Positions 1 through 14,100 are shown, counted from the stretch's first letter. The stretch: 64,000 nt of DNA from Taudactylus pleione (GCA_031769625.1 JAUIMM010000601.1:7154001-7218000); one strand, 5' to 3'. The notes: generated from the letters alone by a model not told the origin. Program-made: numbers and translations.

Positions 1-134
1 AAGGCTGTTTTCAATAATAATAATCCATCAACATCTTCTATAACACAAGCAAATACTTTTCAGTAGTCCATATACTGTATATATTATATAAAAAGTACAT
101 TATATGCATGTATACATACACAACAAAATTTTTT

Positions 135-178
135 TATATACACACACACACACACACACATATATATACACACACACA
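135..178. repeat. TA/CA microsatellite
   Basis: Alternating TA and CA dinucleotides. The rest of 1-750 shows no exon or element that I can classify. Confidence 0.9.
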
Positions 179-750
179 GATTACAGGTGCGGCACTCGTC
201 CCAGAAATATCACTCCAGTCATAATTTAAAAATCCCAGACTCACAAGGGTGAAGGACTGTCCTATTGTTAAAGAAGCATTAGAAGTGTCTGGGATTTATA
301 TATGATCTATTATACAACATGAGCAAGCAATTAAGGAGATGTTTTGTTCCTATAATTAAGGATTTAAAAATACTCAGGAGCTGTCTAACGAATCAGCCAG
401 TATTAGCAGTCATTAAAAGGGTGTTTTTTTTTTACACATTTTGAGACAAGACAAAGACGCCACAGAACCAGATGAAGTTGTGATCGGCGAAAAGCGTTGT
501 GTGATTGTCGTCACAATTGACAAAGATTTGTTCAATAATCCTGCTCCTTATAATTGGGATAATGACCGGTTATATGCTAATAAGAAAACATTTTTATGTA
601 TTGTTGAATTTTAATAATGTGTTTTGGAATGATTAAAGTGGTTTGTGCATCAACTCATCTTCCATTGACTCAATCTATATATTTATATCAATATTGTATT
701 ACCAAAGGGATTGAAATTGTGAATATTAAGCGCTCCTCAGGTTACTATTG

Positions 751-751
<1 letters not shown>

Positions 752-798
<47 letters not shown>

Positions 799-813
799 CA
801 CACACACATACAC
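752..813. repeat. (TA)n(CA)n microsatellite
   Basis: About 45 bases of TA followed by a short CA run. It lies just upstream of the L1-like fragment. Confidence 0.95.
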
Positions 814-839
814 AAGTTCGATATATTTAAACATATGTT

Positions 840-1724
840 CTTGATTTTTTAAACATCTCAACAGTGCAGCCAAGGCTGTAATTCCAGTTCACTGGAGATC
901 CCCGACGTCTCACCATAGCAGAATGGTTCTCCAGATTGGAATTCAATTTATCCATGGATGATCTTATATCTGGAGCTACTAAATATAGAGAGTTCAGTGG
1001 TATCTGGGGACCCTGGTTTCTATTCAAAGACTCCTATTTGGTTTACATTAGTGGGGATTCTTAATTCACTTCATGTTTCAACTAGTTCTTTTGCCGTTAT
1101 CTCAGGTGGTCGCTCCTTTTCCCTACCTCTCCCCTTCATGCTTGTACTCAGTATTTTTCGTTTTTTTTTTTTTTCCTTTCTGTCCTATTTTACTTTGTTT
1201 TATGGCCTGATTGCTATTTTCTCTGTGACCTGTTTTTTATATTGTATTTTGTTTCTATTTGTTATATGTTTTTGCTATGTTTTGTGTAGGTGTTTTGCAC
1301 CCTCTGTCATAGATTTTGATGATCTAACTCAGGGGTGGGGAACCTTTTTTCTGCTGAGGGCCATTTTGACATATGACATTATTTGCAGGCTTGGTTCAGG
1401 CCATGCCCCCTCCACATGACGTCACACGTGGCAGGGCCACAATTGCCGTTGATTACAGCAATGCCCGGAGCATCCTGAGGATGCTCTGGGGAGTGGTAAG
1501 GGTAGTGTTGTGACAACCTGAAGCATCCTAAGGACGCTCCAGGTGGCACTGCTGCATAGATTCTGGCTGCAGTGTGTCATTCTAGGCACCCTGCTAGCCA
1601 TATGAGGCTAGCAGAAAAAAAGCTCAGAGGGCCAGACCAAATGATTCTGAGGGCTTTATAAGGCCCCCGGGCAGGAGGGTTCCTCATCCCTGGTCTAAAT
1701 AAACATTAATGTAAAAAAAAAACC
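840..1724 (+). mobile_element. L1/Tx1-like LINE, 3' end fragment
   Basis: One plus-strand frame near 890-1035 reads [15 protein letters not shown] and then YREFSGIWGPWFLF before a stop. This resembles the C-terminal end of L1/Tx1 ORF2, where a conserved W-x-PW closes the protein. A pyrimidine-rich 3' UTR follows, and the copy ends with AATAAA and an A10 run near 1700-1724. The 3' UTR is interrupted at 1330-1692 by a hAT element. Assignment to the clade is from family memory and is moderate. Confidence 0.55.
1330..1692. mobile_element. Non-autonomous hAT element
   Basis: It starts CAGGGGTGGGGAACC and ends in an imperfect inverse (GGGTTCCTCATCCCTG). Flanking 8-mers 1322-1329 (atctaact) and 1693-1700 (gtctaaat) agree at 6 of 8 bases, as expected of a hAT target duplication. 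It has no coding capacity. A second, left-truncated copy lies at 5770-6067. Confidence 0.8.
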
Positions 1725-2103
1725 TGACAATTTCTCAGCAGTTTTTGGAAAAATATAGCTAGTTAAGTGGTTAAGAGCCTGTGTTATTTTTGGAATAAAT
1801 CCTATGAGAACGAGCTATAATTTAACTTGTTGAAAACGCAGGTATGTCACGTATGGGACATTTCATGGAATGGCCCTCATATAAATTCCTCCTTACCAAC
1901 AATATACACCTATGTCCCTAGAGTGACAACTTAAGGCCATTCAGCCACAAAAAAACAGTGACTCAGATGGCAGAGTAAGCCCATCTAGTTATATCAAATG
2001 TTTACTAAACATTTATTATCCTACAGAAAAATCACACTCAAATACATATAAACATAAAATGGTGTAAAACACATGGAGATAAAATCAGTAGATTTATTTT
2101 TAC
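1725..2103. other. TPR intron sequence, nothing recognised
   Basis: AT-rich intron downstream of TPR exon 13. No exon with TPR similarity, no RNA gene and no repeat end were seen. Confidence 0.6.
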
Positions 2104-2181
2104 CTGTGTCAGTGTATCCTGTGATTCCTGATCAAAATTATGAGATTCTGCCTCAGGCAGATCTTCTGTCAAAATCTCCTC
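2104..2181 (-). CDS. TPR: TPR exon 13 of window (start of acidic tail)
   Basis: The exon is 26 codons in phase 0, reading [17 protein letters not shown] and then QESQDTLTQ before a GTAAAA donor. The acceptor follows a T-rich tract ending TTAAG. The DQESQD...TQ pattern matches the start of the acidic TPR tail. No further exon was found in 1-2103. Confidence 0.9.
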
Positions 2182-5100
2182 CTTAAAAAAAAAATTAATG
2201 GGAGAATTAAAAATAAATAAAGCGGTAAAACAAGATAATGGCATTTAGAATGAGCATTTCCATTCTTGCAATAATTTTTTTCAGGACCTAAATGGCAGTG
2301 TATTATACAGTTTTATATTCAGATAGGAGCTTTTAAATGGAAAGGCTTTCCAACTCTCCTGTGACCATAAACAGGCGCATGTCAATCTCAAGCAAACATT
2401 TAAGTACAAAACAAGACTAGCCATGATCAATGCAATAACACAGTAAAAAAAAGTGTGTACCAGTCCTGAAGGCAAAGCTATTACAGTATCCAAAATCCTT
2501 AAACACATGCCAACAAACCTCTGGTTCCACTCTCTGCACACTTCGAAGCTTCTTATTTACAGGTATATCTGAATCTTCAACTAATTGCTCAGTAGTTTCC
2601 GTAGAGCTCTCTTCACCTTCTTCACGTGGACGCTTTGAGATTGAAGAGGTTGGTACTGCTGGAACTGAAAAAGTTGGTGGTTTTAGAAAAACAGTTTAAA
2701 TAGCATATCAGGCACTAGTTATAGTTAATATACATTAAAAACAGATCTACTCTCAATTTAATATATTGCTGCTCCTAGACAGTACCTCTGAACAGTACTT
2801 CTATATCGAAACACATAAATAGGAGGTACAAACCTTTAAGGAGCGAAACAGTTTTGAAAAAAAAAAAAAAAAAAAAATACAATTTATTTATAAAGCAGAA
2901 AAAAAATTCAATGAGTTAATTAGAGAATGTGATCATTAGTCACTGTGGTTTCTAAGCGATTAGTTTTCCTAATCACTCACTTTTGATATTGATTTACACA
3001 TAGTATAACAAAACATGCCAGGAGAAAAATAAGCACTAGGATCCAGTGTTTTAATGCAACTTTGTAAAAGTCCTATGTTATTATAATGGTATTTTAAAGA
3101 TTACAGCTGTAAAGACCGCAAGGTATGCATACTATTATAGATTGTAGTAGGTCTCAAACCTCCCCCCGTGTGCTCCGAAAGGAGTTCTCTTCTCGTCTGT
3201 GATAGCACTGTGCTAAGTGCCAAAAGTAACAAAGGGGTAAGCGAGGGGCTGAAGTGAGCACACGGGGGGGGGGGGGGGGGGGAGGTTTTTGACCTACTAC
3301 AATCTATAACTGTATGCATACCTTGCAGACTTTATAGCTGTAATCTTTAAAATACCATTATAATAACAAAGGACTGTTACAAAGTTGCATTAAAAGACCG
3401 GACCCTAGTGCTTATTTTTGTCCTGGCATGTTTTGTTATACAAGGTGTCAAGTGATATCAAAAAGTGATTGATTAGGTAAACTAATCACTTAAAAACCCC
3501 TAGTGACTACTGATCGCATTCTCTAACTCAGGGGTAGCCAACCCTGGTCCTGGAGAGCTACCAACAGTGCATGTTTTCCAGGTCTCCTCACAAAATACAA
3601 GTGAAATAATTAGCTCCACCTGTGGATCTTTTCAAATGTGTTAGTGAGTAAGGAATACACCTGTGCACCAGCTAGATGATCTGGAAAACGTGAACTGTTA
3701 GTAGCGCTAGAGGACCGAGGTTGGCTACCCCTGTTCTAACTCATTGAATATTGTTTGTATACATGTATATTGATTTTTTTCTGCTTTACAAATAGCCTAT
3801 TTTTATTCAAAACTGTTGCGCTCCTTAAAGGTGTATATCTTATATTTGTGTTGTGGTTTTAGAAAACCACCATAAGCATTCTTCTTCCACAATTAGAAAT
3901 CTTTATTAAATTAGTTATTTGTTGCAAACTTACATGTGTTAAATAATGATGATGAAGTTGATGGTCTTTCCATAGGAGCACTCTGGACAACTTCTACAGT
4001 GGGTTCTGGAGTGCAAGGCTCTATAGTGGCATGTGACTGCTGCGTAGGCTGAACAAATGCAGTTTGCTGTTGAACAGCTGGAATGGGTTGGGTGAGTGAT
4101 GACTGGACATTAGGGCTAGTGGAGCGAACAGACCCACTAGTGCTTCCAAAAACAGGAACATGCTCCAATAGATTTTCTGACTGCACAGCTAAGTGTAGAA
4201 AAAGACAACATGTCAAGACAAAAACAAAATACTGGGAGTGTGGCCTACTACATTGTAAATCAGCATATAAAATACCTTCTTGTGTTTCCACTTGCGTTGT
4301 AGGCATGACTGTAGCTGTGGGTGTAGTAGTCGGAGTAGACACTACTGCAGGAGTGACCATAGGACGAATACTAGCTCTTGGTGGTCTTTGTGTCGTAGTA
4401 ACTTTACTTGGTGTAGCCACAACTGGAGTTGGCTTAATATTAGCAGTCGGTGGTTCTGTCATGCTTGCCCTGGAACATCAAATAAAAATGTGCCTACATT
4501 TGTGAGATATTCTAACAATGGCCTAAATGTAATAGGCTCCAATTTGCTGGTCCCAGTGTAAATACAGTGATATAAAGATGAAATTAGTTTTAAAGGCAAA
4601 ACAAAGTTGTTTTTGCCTTAAAACTAATTGCTGCCTCAAATCTAGCGACTATTTTGCCAGAATCACAACGGGACTATAAAGTTGGAGCCCATCACGTTTG
4701 TGCCTTAGAAAAAGATGTCTAACATTACATACTATATAATATAGCACTCCTGAATAAAAGTTATTTTTCACATACAGTTATAATCTTGGTGTTCTGCACC
4801 CACCTGTTGAAGTAACCCATCTAAACTATGTAATTATATTGTTTTTGTAAGAAAAGTTTGAGCTGGAAACCTTTAGGTGAAGTCTAATAGGGCCTATACA
4901 TTAGGCGACCTGAAAAACTGAAAGTCTAGCATTCCTTCAGGTCGCCGACTGCGGTGCCCACGCTGAATGGCGTTCACTGATAGTCATTCAGTGCAGGAGA
5001 CCGATCTATCTGTGAACATGTGAACCTAACTCTTGTCGTCAGGTTGACGAGCGTATTCCACAGATAGTTGGGGTCAGCAAGGACCCAGCGTGGACACGCA

Positions 5101-8100
5101 TCGCTGGTCCTTGCTGGCTATCCATTAGACAACTTTCTGAACGTTCCGACCAAAACCACCTGTCGTCTAATAGATAGGCCCCTTAACTCCTCCCAATCTA
5201 TAACCCTTGCGTTTCAGAAAGCCAGTTATTTCTCTAACAAAGCACCACAGGATTTTAGAGAAAAAATGAATGAGGAGGAAACATTGTAACTAGATAAACA
5301 TAAATGGAAACTCCCAGTGTCTCCCAATGGTCAGAAAAAGAAAATCCTACAACAAATTGGCACCGGCACAAGCCGCCAATTTCAGTAGCCGTTCACCTAA
5401 TCTGCGTCGGGTAAGGAGCACAATCAACATCTGCTGCACTATATTATTACCTGCTTATATTTAGCAACTATCCCGGATATCTAATGCAAGCACATGTGAC
5501 TGTTCATTCAGGCCAAAAGGTAATAACATAATTTTGCTGCTACCTGACAGACTCATTTTGGGGGTTGTGGCACTGGCAGGAGCTACTCGTTATACCTCCA
5601 TTGGGGACCTAGAAAAGGGTAATCACCCAAAGTCCACACAGGAACTTTTAACTGGATTCATCAGTCCTAAAGTATACCTGCTTAAATCAGTAACAGTGCT
5701 ATTGAGAGTGACAGGACGATGTGCTCTACAGCACATTCTACATATCTCCTACCTGAAGACTATATATTGTGCAGACCATGCCCCCTCCATGTGATGTCAC
5801 ACAGGGGAGAGGCCACAATCGTCAGTGATTGCAGCAATGCCTGGAGCATTCTGAGGATGCTCCGGGGAGCTGTAAGGGTAGCGGTGTGACTGTCTGAAGG
5901 GTCCAAAGGACGCTCCAGGCGGCACTGGTGTATAGATTCTGGCTGCAAGGTGCCATTCTAGGCACGCTGCTAGCTAGGTGAGGCTAGCAGAAAAAAGCTC
6001 AGGAGGGCCAGAGCAAATGATTCAGTGGGCCTTACACGGCCCCCGGGCCTGAGGTTCCCCATCCCTGCGTTAGCGGATGCCTGATACCTTGGAAAGGATT
6101 GACCTTTAGTTTTTCCCTCGAGGACGAAAGGACAGAAAGGATGATATCCAAGGCTTTGCATTATTTGCAGACGACAAGGATGTCGTCTCGGAAGCTGCCA
6201 AGGCTGTCACAATTTTGTCCAATTCTGGTCCAAACAGGATCTCCCCAGAGTAAGGTAGATGCCTTTTTAGAGGCCTTCCTTGAGCGAAGCCAAACAATAC
6301 GGCTGCCTGCTACGGATGTGGCAGATGCCTCGGAAGCTAGGAGAGCAGTATGCAGAGCTGCTACGCCTAAATAAGGGGCTGCATCTCTAATGTGAGATAT
6401 ATAGGACAGTTGTTCCCTCGAAGCATCAGAGGGAAATGCATTTTCCAGGACCTCTGCAAAAACCGAAATGGCTTTTGCCACACAGGCCGTAGCCCCAGCA
6501 GGATGAGTAATCGCTCCTATAAGAGTATATAGATTTGGGACATGCTTCAATTCTTCTATCCGTAGTCTCCTTTAAGGAGGTTGCAGTATGGTTAGGTAAG
6601 GTAGTATTCTTAACTAGACGTGTCATGTGGGAATCCACTGCAGGGGGAGCTTCCCATTTAGTGCAATCAGTAGCTGGAAGAGAGTAAAAGGAAATCAAGC
6701 TTTTAGGCAGCTGAAATCTTTTACTTGGCATATTCCATGCGTCACTCATATGATCAGATAGCTGATCAGAGTGAGGAAACTCTGGCAAAACTACCTTTTG
6801 TCGCTTAAATAGTGGCTCTTTTGCCTTAGCTGTAAAATCTATTCTGCAAATAGAAACTCCTGACAAGTGCAGGTACTGTATATTCAACTTAGAGGTAGGC
6901 TACTCCTCTACGGATGGGGAGTCAGAGTGAGAAAGATCTGAGTCTTCGGCCTCCCCAGAAATCAGTATCTGATAACTGGGAAGATAACAGAGCAGTAAGT
7001 AGATTTACTAGGTAAGGGTCTCTCCTTTTGTAGCATTTGTTGAAAAGCTGTAGACCCATGGGGGAGGCAAAGGATTTGCAGGGAGCACTTTGTTGTGGCC
7101 ATCCCCATAGGGGAAGCGACCACAGGGACCGCAAGGTGGTCGGCAAGTTTTACCAGCATCTGTGAAAAGGTAGCCCAGGGTGGGTTCTGAGGAATGACAC
7201 TGATGGGGATTCGCGCCCTGAACTGGAGGAGGGGCCACAGAGAGAACTCCTTCTCCCCTATGCAGACATTAGCCACCAGGTTCCCTAGCCTTAAATTGTG
7301 CCCTGTGCCAGTGCTTGTATTGCCCTGGTGTTCTAGTGGAGTCCCGGACGAACCAGTGTCCACATCAGTGCCTCCGGTCAAGACCGGAGGCAAGACTGCA
7401 CATTAGATGTAAGGCAGATCCCTGCTTGCAGGGACCCACCTGTCCCCTTAAGTCCCAGCTGCAGTCTAGGGTCCGGGGAGCCTCGCTAGCTATGTCCCCC
7501 TCAGAGCACCGCTGGGAGTATCTAGCCTAGGGCGGGTGACACGGCGCCACGGAGGGGTGATGGAGCAGCCGTGCAGACGTCCAAAGGACTGTCTCGCACT
7601 GCTGCTCTTGAAGTAAAATAGAATTAAAAGTTATATAATATAATCATATTAGATCATAAAAATAAGCTTGGGTTGCTTAATAGCAGCCCCACTGTACTAA
7701 CGGTGATCCAACTCCTGCCAGACACCAACAAAACGGAGTTGCCCTCCGGCTGTGGGCGGGGTATAGAGGGGGAGGACCGAAGCATCCAGTAGTATACTTT
7801 GCAGTCATGAGCAAAACGGACGTTCATGTTTAGTTACTTAAAGTAAATATTACTGTTACTTACATTCCTCTTTCTCCAGGTGCTGCAGTTGGTTTAACAG
7901 TGATCTGTCTCTGCTCAGGTGCCTGCAAGAAAATTAGAACTTACTAAAGCTAGTTTAGTATATACACAAGTTCTATGAAAAGATCAGTCTGATGCGTTAC
8001 CTTTGAAGGCTCCTGAGTCTCATCTCTTTGTTCATGGTGTCGCTCTTGTTGCTCACGCAACTCTCTCTCCAGTCGACAAATACGTCCTTCATATTGTGAT

Positions 8101-11100
8101 TTTAAAGCACTCATGCGAACTTCCAGTTCCTCCCTCTGTTGATCAAGGGTAGCATTCCTCTGTTTCAATTCTTCATTATCATTTGTTAGTTGTTCCTTTA
8201 ATGCTTTTTAAAGAAACAAATGATTAGTGATATGTTTTATTTCATCATACCAACTCAACTGACGATAGTAGTAAATATGGTAATGGAAAAAAAATGTATA
8301 GTTGACTATACACAGTATGATACAGTTAAAAAGGGGCATAAGTAAGCTTTTCTGTATTACAATGCATAAAGAAGGGTGTGGAAGCTTTTACAGACATCCT
8401 TAGGCTGTGTTAAAGTAATGGAATGGAAAAAATTACTACTTCTTAATCTTGTTTATATCCCTTCCTGGTGATGAAGAGACCCATTCCACTTATATCCTAG
8501 ATTTAAAAAACCTTCCTGAACCACCTACTAAAACTGTTAAATAAAATGATTTTCAGGTATCAAAAATCTGTTTTTTTGAGTCCTTGGGGGACACTGGAAA
8601 ACTGGGTATAGTAGTGGGTCAGAGGAGCTCAACACTAAGGGGTATGGGGTCTATTTACTACAGAGAACGGAGAGAAGGAGACTTCTGTCTTACCTGTTAA
8701 GTCTTTTTCTTCGACTCCATAGGGGACACAGGGACAACTCCGGGTATAGCCTGGAGAGGAGAGTCTGGGCACCAAACTTATGAAATTTACCCACAAGCCC
8801 AGGCTCCTCTCCTCTATACCCCGCTCCGGCACTGGACCTGATCAGAGTTTAGTTTAGTTTGCAAGCCCACGGCAAGAGCGAGGTAGAGAAGGAAGGCCGA
8901 CATACATACAGAACAATACATGACATGGAAAGTACAGCCGGACCGGTCCCCAAGGAACCATCCCCCGGAAGACAAGTGCGCGAGGGTGGACGCCCTGCAT
9001 CCCCTAAGGAGTAGAAGAAAAAGACTTAACAGGTAAGACATGTCTCCTTTTCTTCTTCCTCCACTAGGGTGCACAGGGACAACTCTGGGAGGTCCTAAAG
9101 CTGTCCCCTATGGGAGGGGACGCTCCTGAGCTGCAGTGAGCACAGGCGACGTCCGAGAGCGCAAAAGTATAAAAGGCGTAAAATCGGATAAAAGGTATGA
9201 GCAGACGACCATGTGGCCGGCTTACAGAGCTGTTCTGCAGAAGCCCCACAGCGTGCTGCCCACGAAGTCCCCACTGACCTGGATGTCTCAAAAGCCACCC
9301 TATCAAAGTGAGACTAGCTAGATCCGGATGGAAGCAGGGGCCCCGATAGACGTTCCAGCCGCAGTGGAAGATGCAGTGGGGTGTCTATGGACAGGCCCAG
9401 AAGATCTGCATACCACACCCTCCAGTGCTAATCCGGAGCCACCAGGATCAGAGTGCCTCCTTCCAGTTTGGACTTGCAAAAGGACCAGAGGAATCATGGA
9501 GATCGGAGGGAAGACAAATCAGTGGAAAGGTCCAGGGAACTGCCAGTGCATCTAGCAGGAGAGCTCCCAGATCCCTGGTGCGGGAGCAATATCTCGGAAG
9601 ATGGTGGTTGTAGCAAAACACCATCATGGTCGAAGTCCGTCGCTGCCTGCCGGACAATCAGCTGGAAGACGTCCGGATGTAACGCTCACTCGCCTGCATG
9701 TACGTCTTGACAACTTGGGAAGTCCGCTTCCCAATTTTGAACTCCGGCAATGAAGACTGCAGACAGTGCTGGAAGATGCCACTCCGCCCAGCGAAGAATG
9801 CTGAGACTTTTAGCAAAGCTCCTTGACTGCGAGTGCCACCAATGGTAATTTATGTAGGCCACCGCGGTTGCGTTGTCCAACTATCTTCATCGGACGTCCC
9901 CAAAGGAGGTGTTGTGTCTGACACAGAGCCCTGTATACAGCACAAAGCTCCAGCATGTTATGGAAGCTGGCTCTATTGATGCTTCCAAGGACCTTCTGAA
10001 AGGTTAGCTGACAAGTTACAGCATCCCACCCCCAAGGGCTGGCATCAGTGGCGAGTAGGACCCAGTCCTGGATCCAAAATGGGCGACATTTGTCCAGATG
10101 AGAACGCTGGAGCCGCCACAAAAGGTAGAGAATTACCTCCTGGGGAAGGATTAGAGTCTGAGCCCGGAGGTTCAGGAGTGACTTTATCCAACGCCTCAGA
10201 AGGAGTCCCTAGAGAGGCCAGGAGTGAATCTGCCCAAAACTGAAACTAACTACCCCAGAATTTGCATGCATGAATGAATGTACACTCGCCACTGACTGAG
10301 AAAGTTGCGAATCCTGGTTTGCAATGACAAGATCTTGTCCAGAGGGAGGAAGACTGAGTTCTGGAATCCAACAAGGCTCCCATGATGGAGCATCTACTGG
10401 GATGGAGATAGCGTTAACTTCTTCCAGTTGATTACCCAGCCATGTGATTGAAGAAACTGTATCGTCAGATAAATGTGATCCCTGGGCACCAGTGGAGGTT
10501 GCGCTCATCCAGGTATGGTAAAATTATGACACCCATGTGTTGCAGATGTGCTGCCATGACCTTCACTGGTCGCTTCCGACCAAAACATGCACGATGCATA
10601 CGCGATTTGCAAGCAATTGCACGATAACGACGTCGTTATTGTGCAATCGCTTGGCTAAATCGCTAAGTGGACACCCCCCATTAGGAGCTGGTACTTTCTC
10701 CATCCACTTTATCTCCAACCAAGGCTTAGTAAATAGGCCCCTATATTTACTAAAGTGCAGGTTTATAGAAGTGGAGATATTGCCTATAGCAACCAGACAG
10801 ATTCTAGCCATTATCTTCTAGAAGGTGCTAGATACACGTTAAGTAGAATCTGATTGGTTGCTATGGTCAACATCTCCACTTCTAAAAACTCGCACTTTAG
10901 TAAATATACCCCTACGACTAAACTGTTTTGAAAATTGGCTCCACCACCTTCTATACCAAGCCTCTTGCCCTCAGTCATTACTAACAAAGCCCAGGAGGAG
11001 AGGCAAAGTACAGAAGAAACGCAGACCAACCATTGCGAAAACCAGTTAGTGTGTGAAAATTATATTATATACATATACACACACCCACACCCTTAAAACT

Positions 11101-14100
11101 CTTCTGAAATTGCATCTCTGGGTGAGAAGGTGTCAAACCTATAGAAGTGTGCAAAAGGTTGAATGGATGACCAAGTGACTGCCCTGCACTACTGTTCAGT
11201 GGAGGCACCATGTTGCTCCAACTGAGTGACTATAATGAGCTGTTACATGCTAACCAGCTGCAATGTAAGCAACATGGATTACTTCCCTAATACAGCAAGC
11301 AATAATCTGTTTGGAAGCAGGTCATCCTTGCTTTTGGAGTCAAGAAGTACAAAGTCTGTTTTACGGAGAATCTTGGTCCATTTAGCATAAATACAGAGTG
11401 CTCTAACCACATCTAGAGTAGAAGGCACAACAGAATAATGTGAAGATCTACTGCTGTAACTACAATCTGTATTTGTGTGGAATTAAAAAAACAAACAAAA
11501 AAAAAAAAACACACACCTTTGGTTGAAAGGATGGCCTAGAGCACAAAAACCGCCCTATCCAAGTGAAAGAAAGGAGAACTGCAGAGTAGAGCAGAGTTCT
11601 AATATTCTCCATGCTGTGGCTATAGCGAGCAGGAAAACTGTTTTCCAGGTTAAAAACTTATTAAACCTCTGCAAGAGGTTGATATTCTCTTGTAAAATGT
11701 TTAGAACAATAGAAAGGTCCCATGGTGCTACAGGAGCAATAAAGTGGGTGGAACATGGAGCACCAGTGTAAAAAACAAAAATAGTCAGGATGACTTAAAT
11801 TAACACCAGCTTTCTCTGAAAAAAATATAGAAAGGGCAGACTCTTTAAAGATCCAATATGGGGACCACCTTCCAGACCCTGTTGAAGAAATGAGAGAAGT
11901 TGTGAAAGGTAAAATTATGTGGGGAAGTGGTTTGATTCCCACCACGTGACATAAGGTTTCCAGATTCTGTGATAGTTCTTAGAGGAAGCAGGTTTTCAAG
12001 CTTTCAGCATTGTCTGAACCACAGAATCAGAATAGCTCTTTCCCTTATGTAGGGAGGTCTCAAGAGAAACACTCTTTAAAGCAAGACGTAATGCACGATT
12101 CAGTACAGATCCAGGGGAAAGAAGATCCGGCCTTCGAGGAAGACGCCATGGGGCATTATTAAACATTCATAGTATGTCAGAATGCTAGGTTCTGCAAGCC
12201 CAATCTGGTGCCGCTAGAATTTCCTGAGAGCCCTCTCCCACCTGACAGGCTCTAGGACCCTCGGAAATATTGCTAGGGGGAAAGGCTCTCAAACAGTAGA
12301 ATGGTTTAGCCTGGACACAATCACATCCATAACCGGCAGACCTCACTTGTCCACCAGCATCTGAAAACATCTGGGTGGAGAGAACACTCCACTGGATGAA
12401 CATCTTGTCTGCTCAGGTAGTTTTTGCCTCCCAGTTTTCCACACCGCGACTGAATACTGCTGACAGAGAGGGAATGTGACAATCTGACCATTTCATTACA
12501 CAAGCAGTTTCTCGCACAGCCTGAGAGCTTTGGGTTCCTCCCCGATTATTACAATAGGCTATGGCAGCAGCATTGACTGACAATCTTCACAGGATGACCC
12601 TGGAGAATTGCTTGAGCACAAGTTAGAGCTCTGTTATACTGCCCTGAATTCCAAGACAATGACAAACATATGCTTCCTGAATGGTCCAGAGACCCTGAAG
12701 TGCTCTCAACACCCAGAGACTGTGGTGACCAGAACCCAGGCCCAGATGAAGAACGGTCTCTCTGCATTCATGTTACTTTAACTACCACATTAGGGAGTGG
12801 CAGGTTACCAGAGACAACACAATACGTCTGGTGTACATTTTGAGCTGGACAGGTGCTCAGCGGAGCCAGGTCGCATGAATCTAGCACTGCAAGAGGGTCT
12901 ATATGGAGTGACTGAAGCAACAGCAAGACAGGACACATTTGTAGATATCTTTTAAAGTTTAATGACGCCATGTATTCTCCCTGACTGCAATCACAGTATT
13001 CAGAGAATACATTTTGAATCTCTGTCTTGAGGTAAAAAATTAGAATTATGGTATTAGGACTAGAAAAATGTTTTAGTAGAAGCCAGTTCCCCTTCCTTCT
13101 GGTGGAACTGGAATAATGACTCCTTCTGAAAGAAGATCCTGTATGGCTGCTTTTAAGGCCAAATTCTTTTGGAGGGTCAAATGGGAAGGCTGTGGTAAAG
13201 AAAGGGCAAGGAGACATTTTCAAGAGATCTATTTTGCAACCTCTTGAAATAATGCCCCTGATCTACATATCCAAGGTGGTGAGTGATCACTTTCTTCCAG
13301 AAAAGGAAAAGGTGAGCTCCCATCCCAAGAGCCCATGGGATGGAGGAATACCTGTAATGCAGATGGTTTCTCGTAGGACTTTGTAGATGGACAAAAGGGG
13401 CGTCCATGGCTGTCTTCCTCTGGAAGGACAGCCGCGAATAGCAGATGTCTGTCCTCGGGCAGAATGTCTTTTTTTATCCATGAAATTGAACCGGTCGGTC
13501 CTTTACATTTAGGTGCTGTGGAAGGGAGTAATGAACGCTTTCCATCGGTTGCAACTGATATAACCTTATTTAATTTGGCACCAAAGAGAACCTTTCCCCA
13601 AAAGGCAGGACCTCCAATGATCTTACTGAATCCAAATCTGCCTGCCAGGCACACATTTACATGGCAGGTCTAGCCGCAATAGCTGATAAAAGTCCTGAGA
13701 TAGCATCTCAGCCAATTTTTCGAGCGCTTTATTAACCCAAGCGGAAATGAATATGGGTCAAAGGAAAGCACCTGCCAAAATAAAAAAAAAAAGGATGAGA
13801 GTGGATTCCATTATTCTATCTGAATTATCTCAAAGGGTTGCAGCATCAGGAAATTGAATGGTTTCTTGGATAAGCATGAAATAGAGTACACACTAGGAAG
13901 ATTCTCCCATTTCACCTAGTCTGCCTTAGCTAAAGGATGTTTGAATTCGTTTATGCAAATGCAACCATGCATCAGTTAAATGGTCTTCCAACTGAGACAA
14001 AGATGGAAAGGAAACGGATTATTTAAGAGAGAGAGAGAAAACAAAGCTGTATCAGAAGCATCAGGCTCACCTGAATTTTGAATATTTAAAACTTGTTTAA

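Larger units (their letters stand above)
2824..3838. mobile_element. Large foldback (inverted-repeat) element
   Basis: The left arm (about 2824-3185) and right arm (about 3285-3838) are inverted copies. Outer arms pair ACCTTTAAGGAGCG (2832-2845) with its complement at 3819-3832, and inner arms pair the segment around ATACCTTGC(A/G)G. The unpaired centre is about 100 bases and includes a run of 19 G at 3264-3282. The right arm is lengthened by a nested hAT element (3529-3733). No coding capacity was seen. It fits a foldback-type or long-TIR DNA transposon derivative. Confidence 0.8.

Noticed and set aside
446..615. Plus-strand frame of about 56 codons (DKDATEPDEVVIG...)
   Set aside because: Open frame of modest length with ordinary composition, but no recognised family, no start or splice context; could be an unknown element remnant, not supportable as a gene.
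617..844. Plus-strand ORF of 75 codons ending in Tyr-Ile repeats
   Set aside because: Its second half is the translated TA microsatellite; no homology or gene context.
958..1419. Plus-strand ORF of 153 codons, hydrophobic
   Set aside because: It overlaps the L1-like 3' end in another frame and its hydrophobicity comes from the T-rich 3' UTR.
4083..4505. Plus-strand ORF of 140 codons
   Set aside because: It is the antisense shadow of TPR exons 10 and 11.
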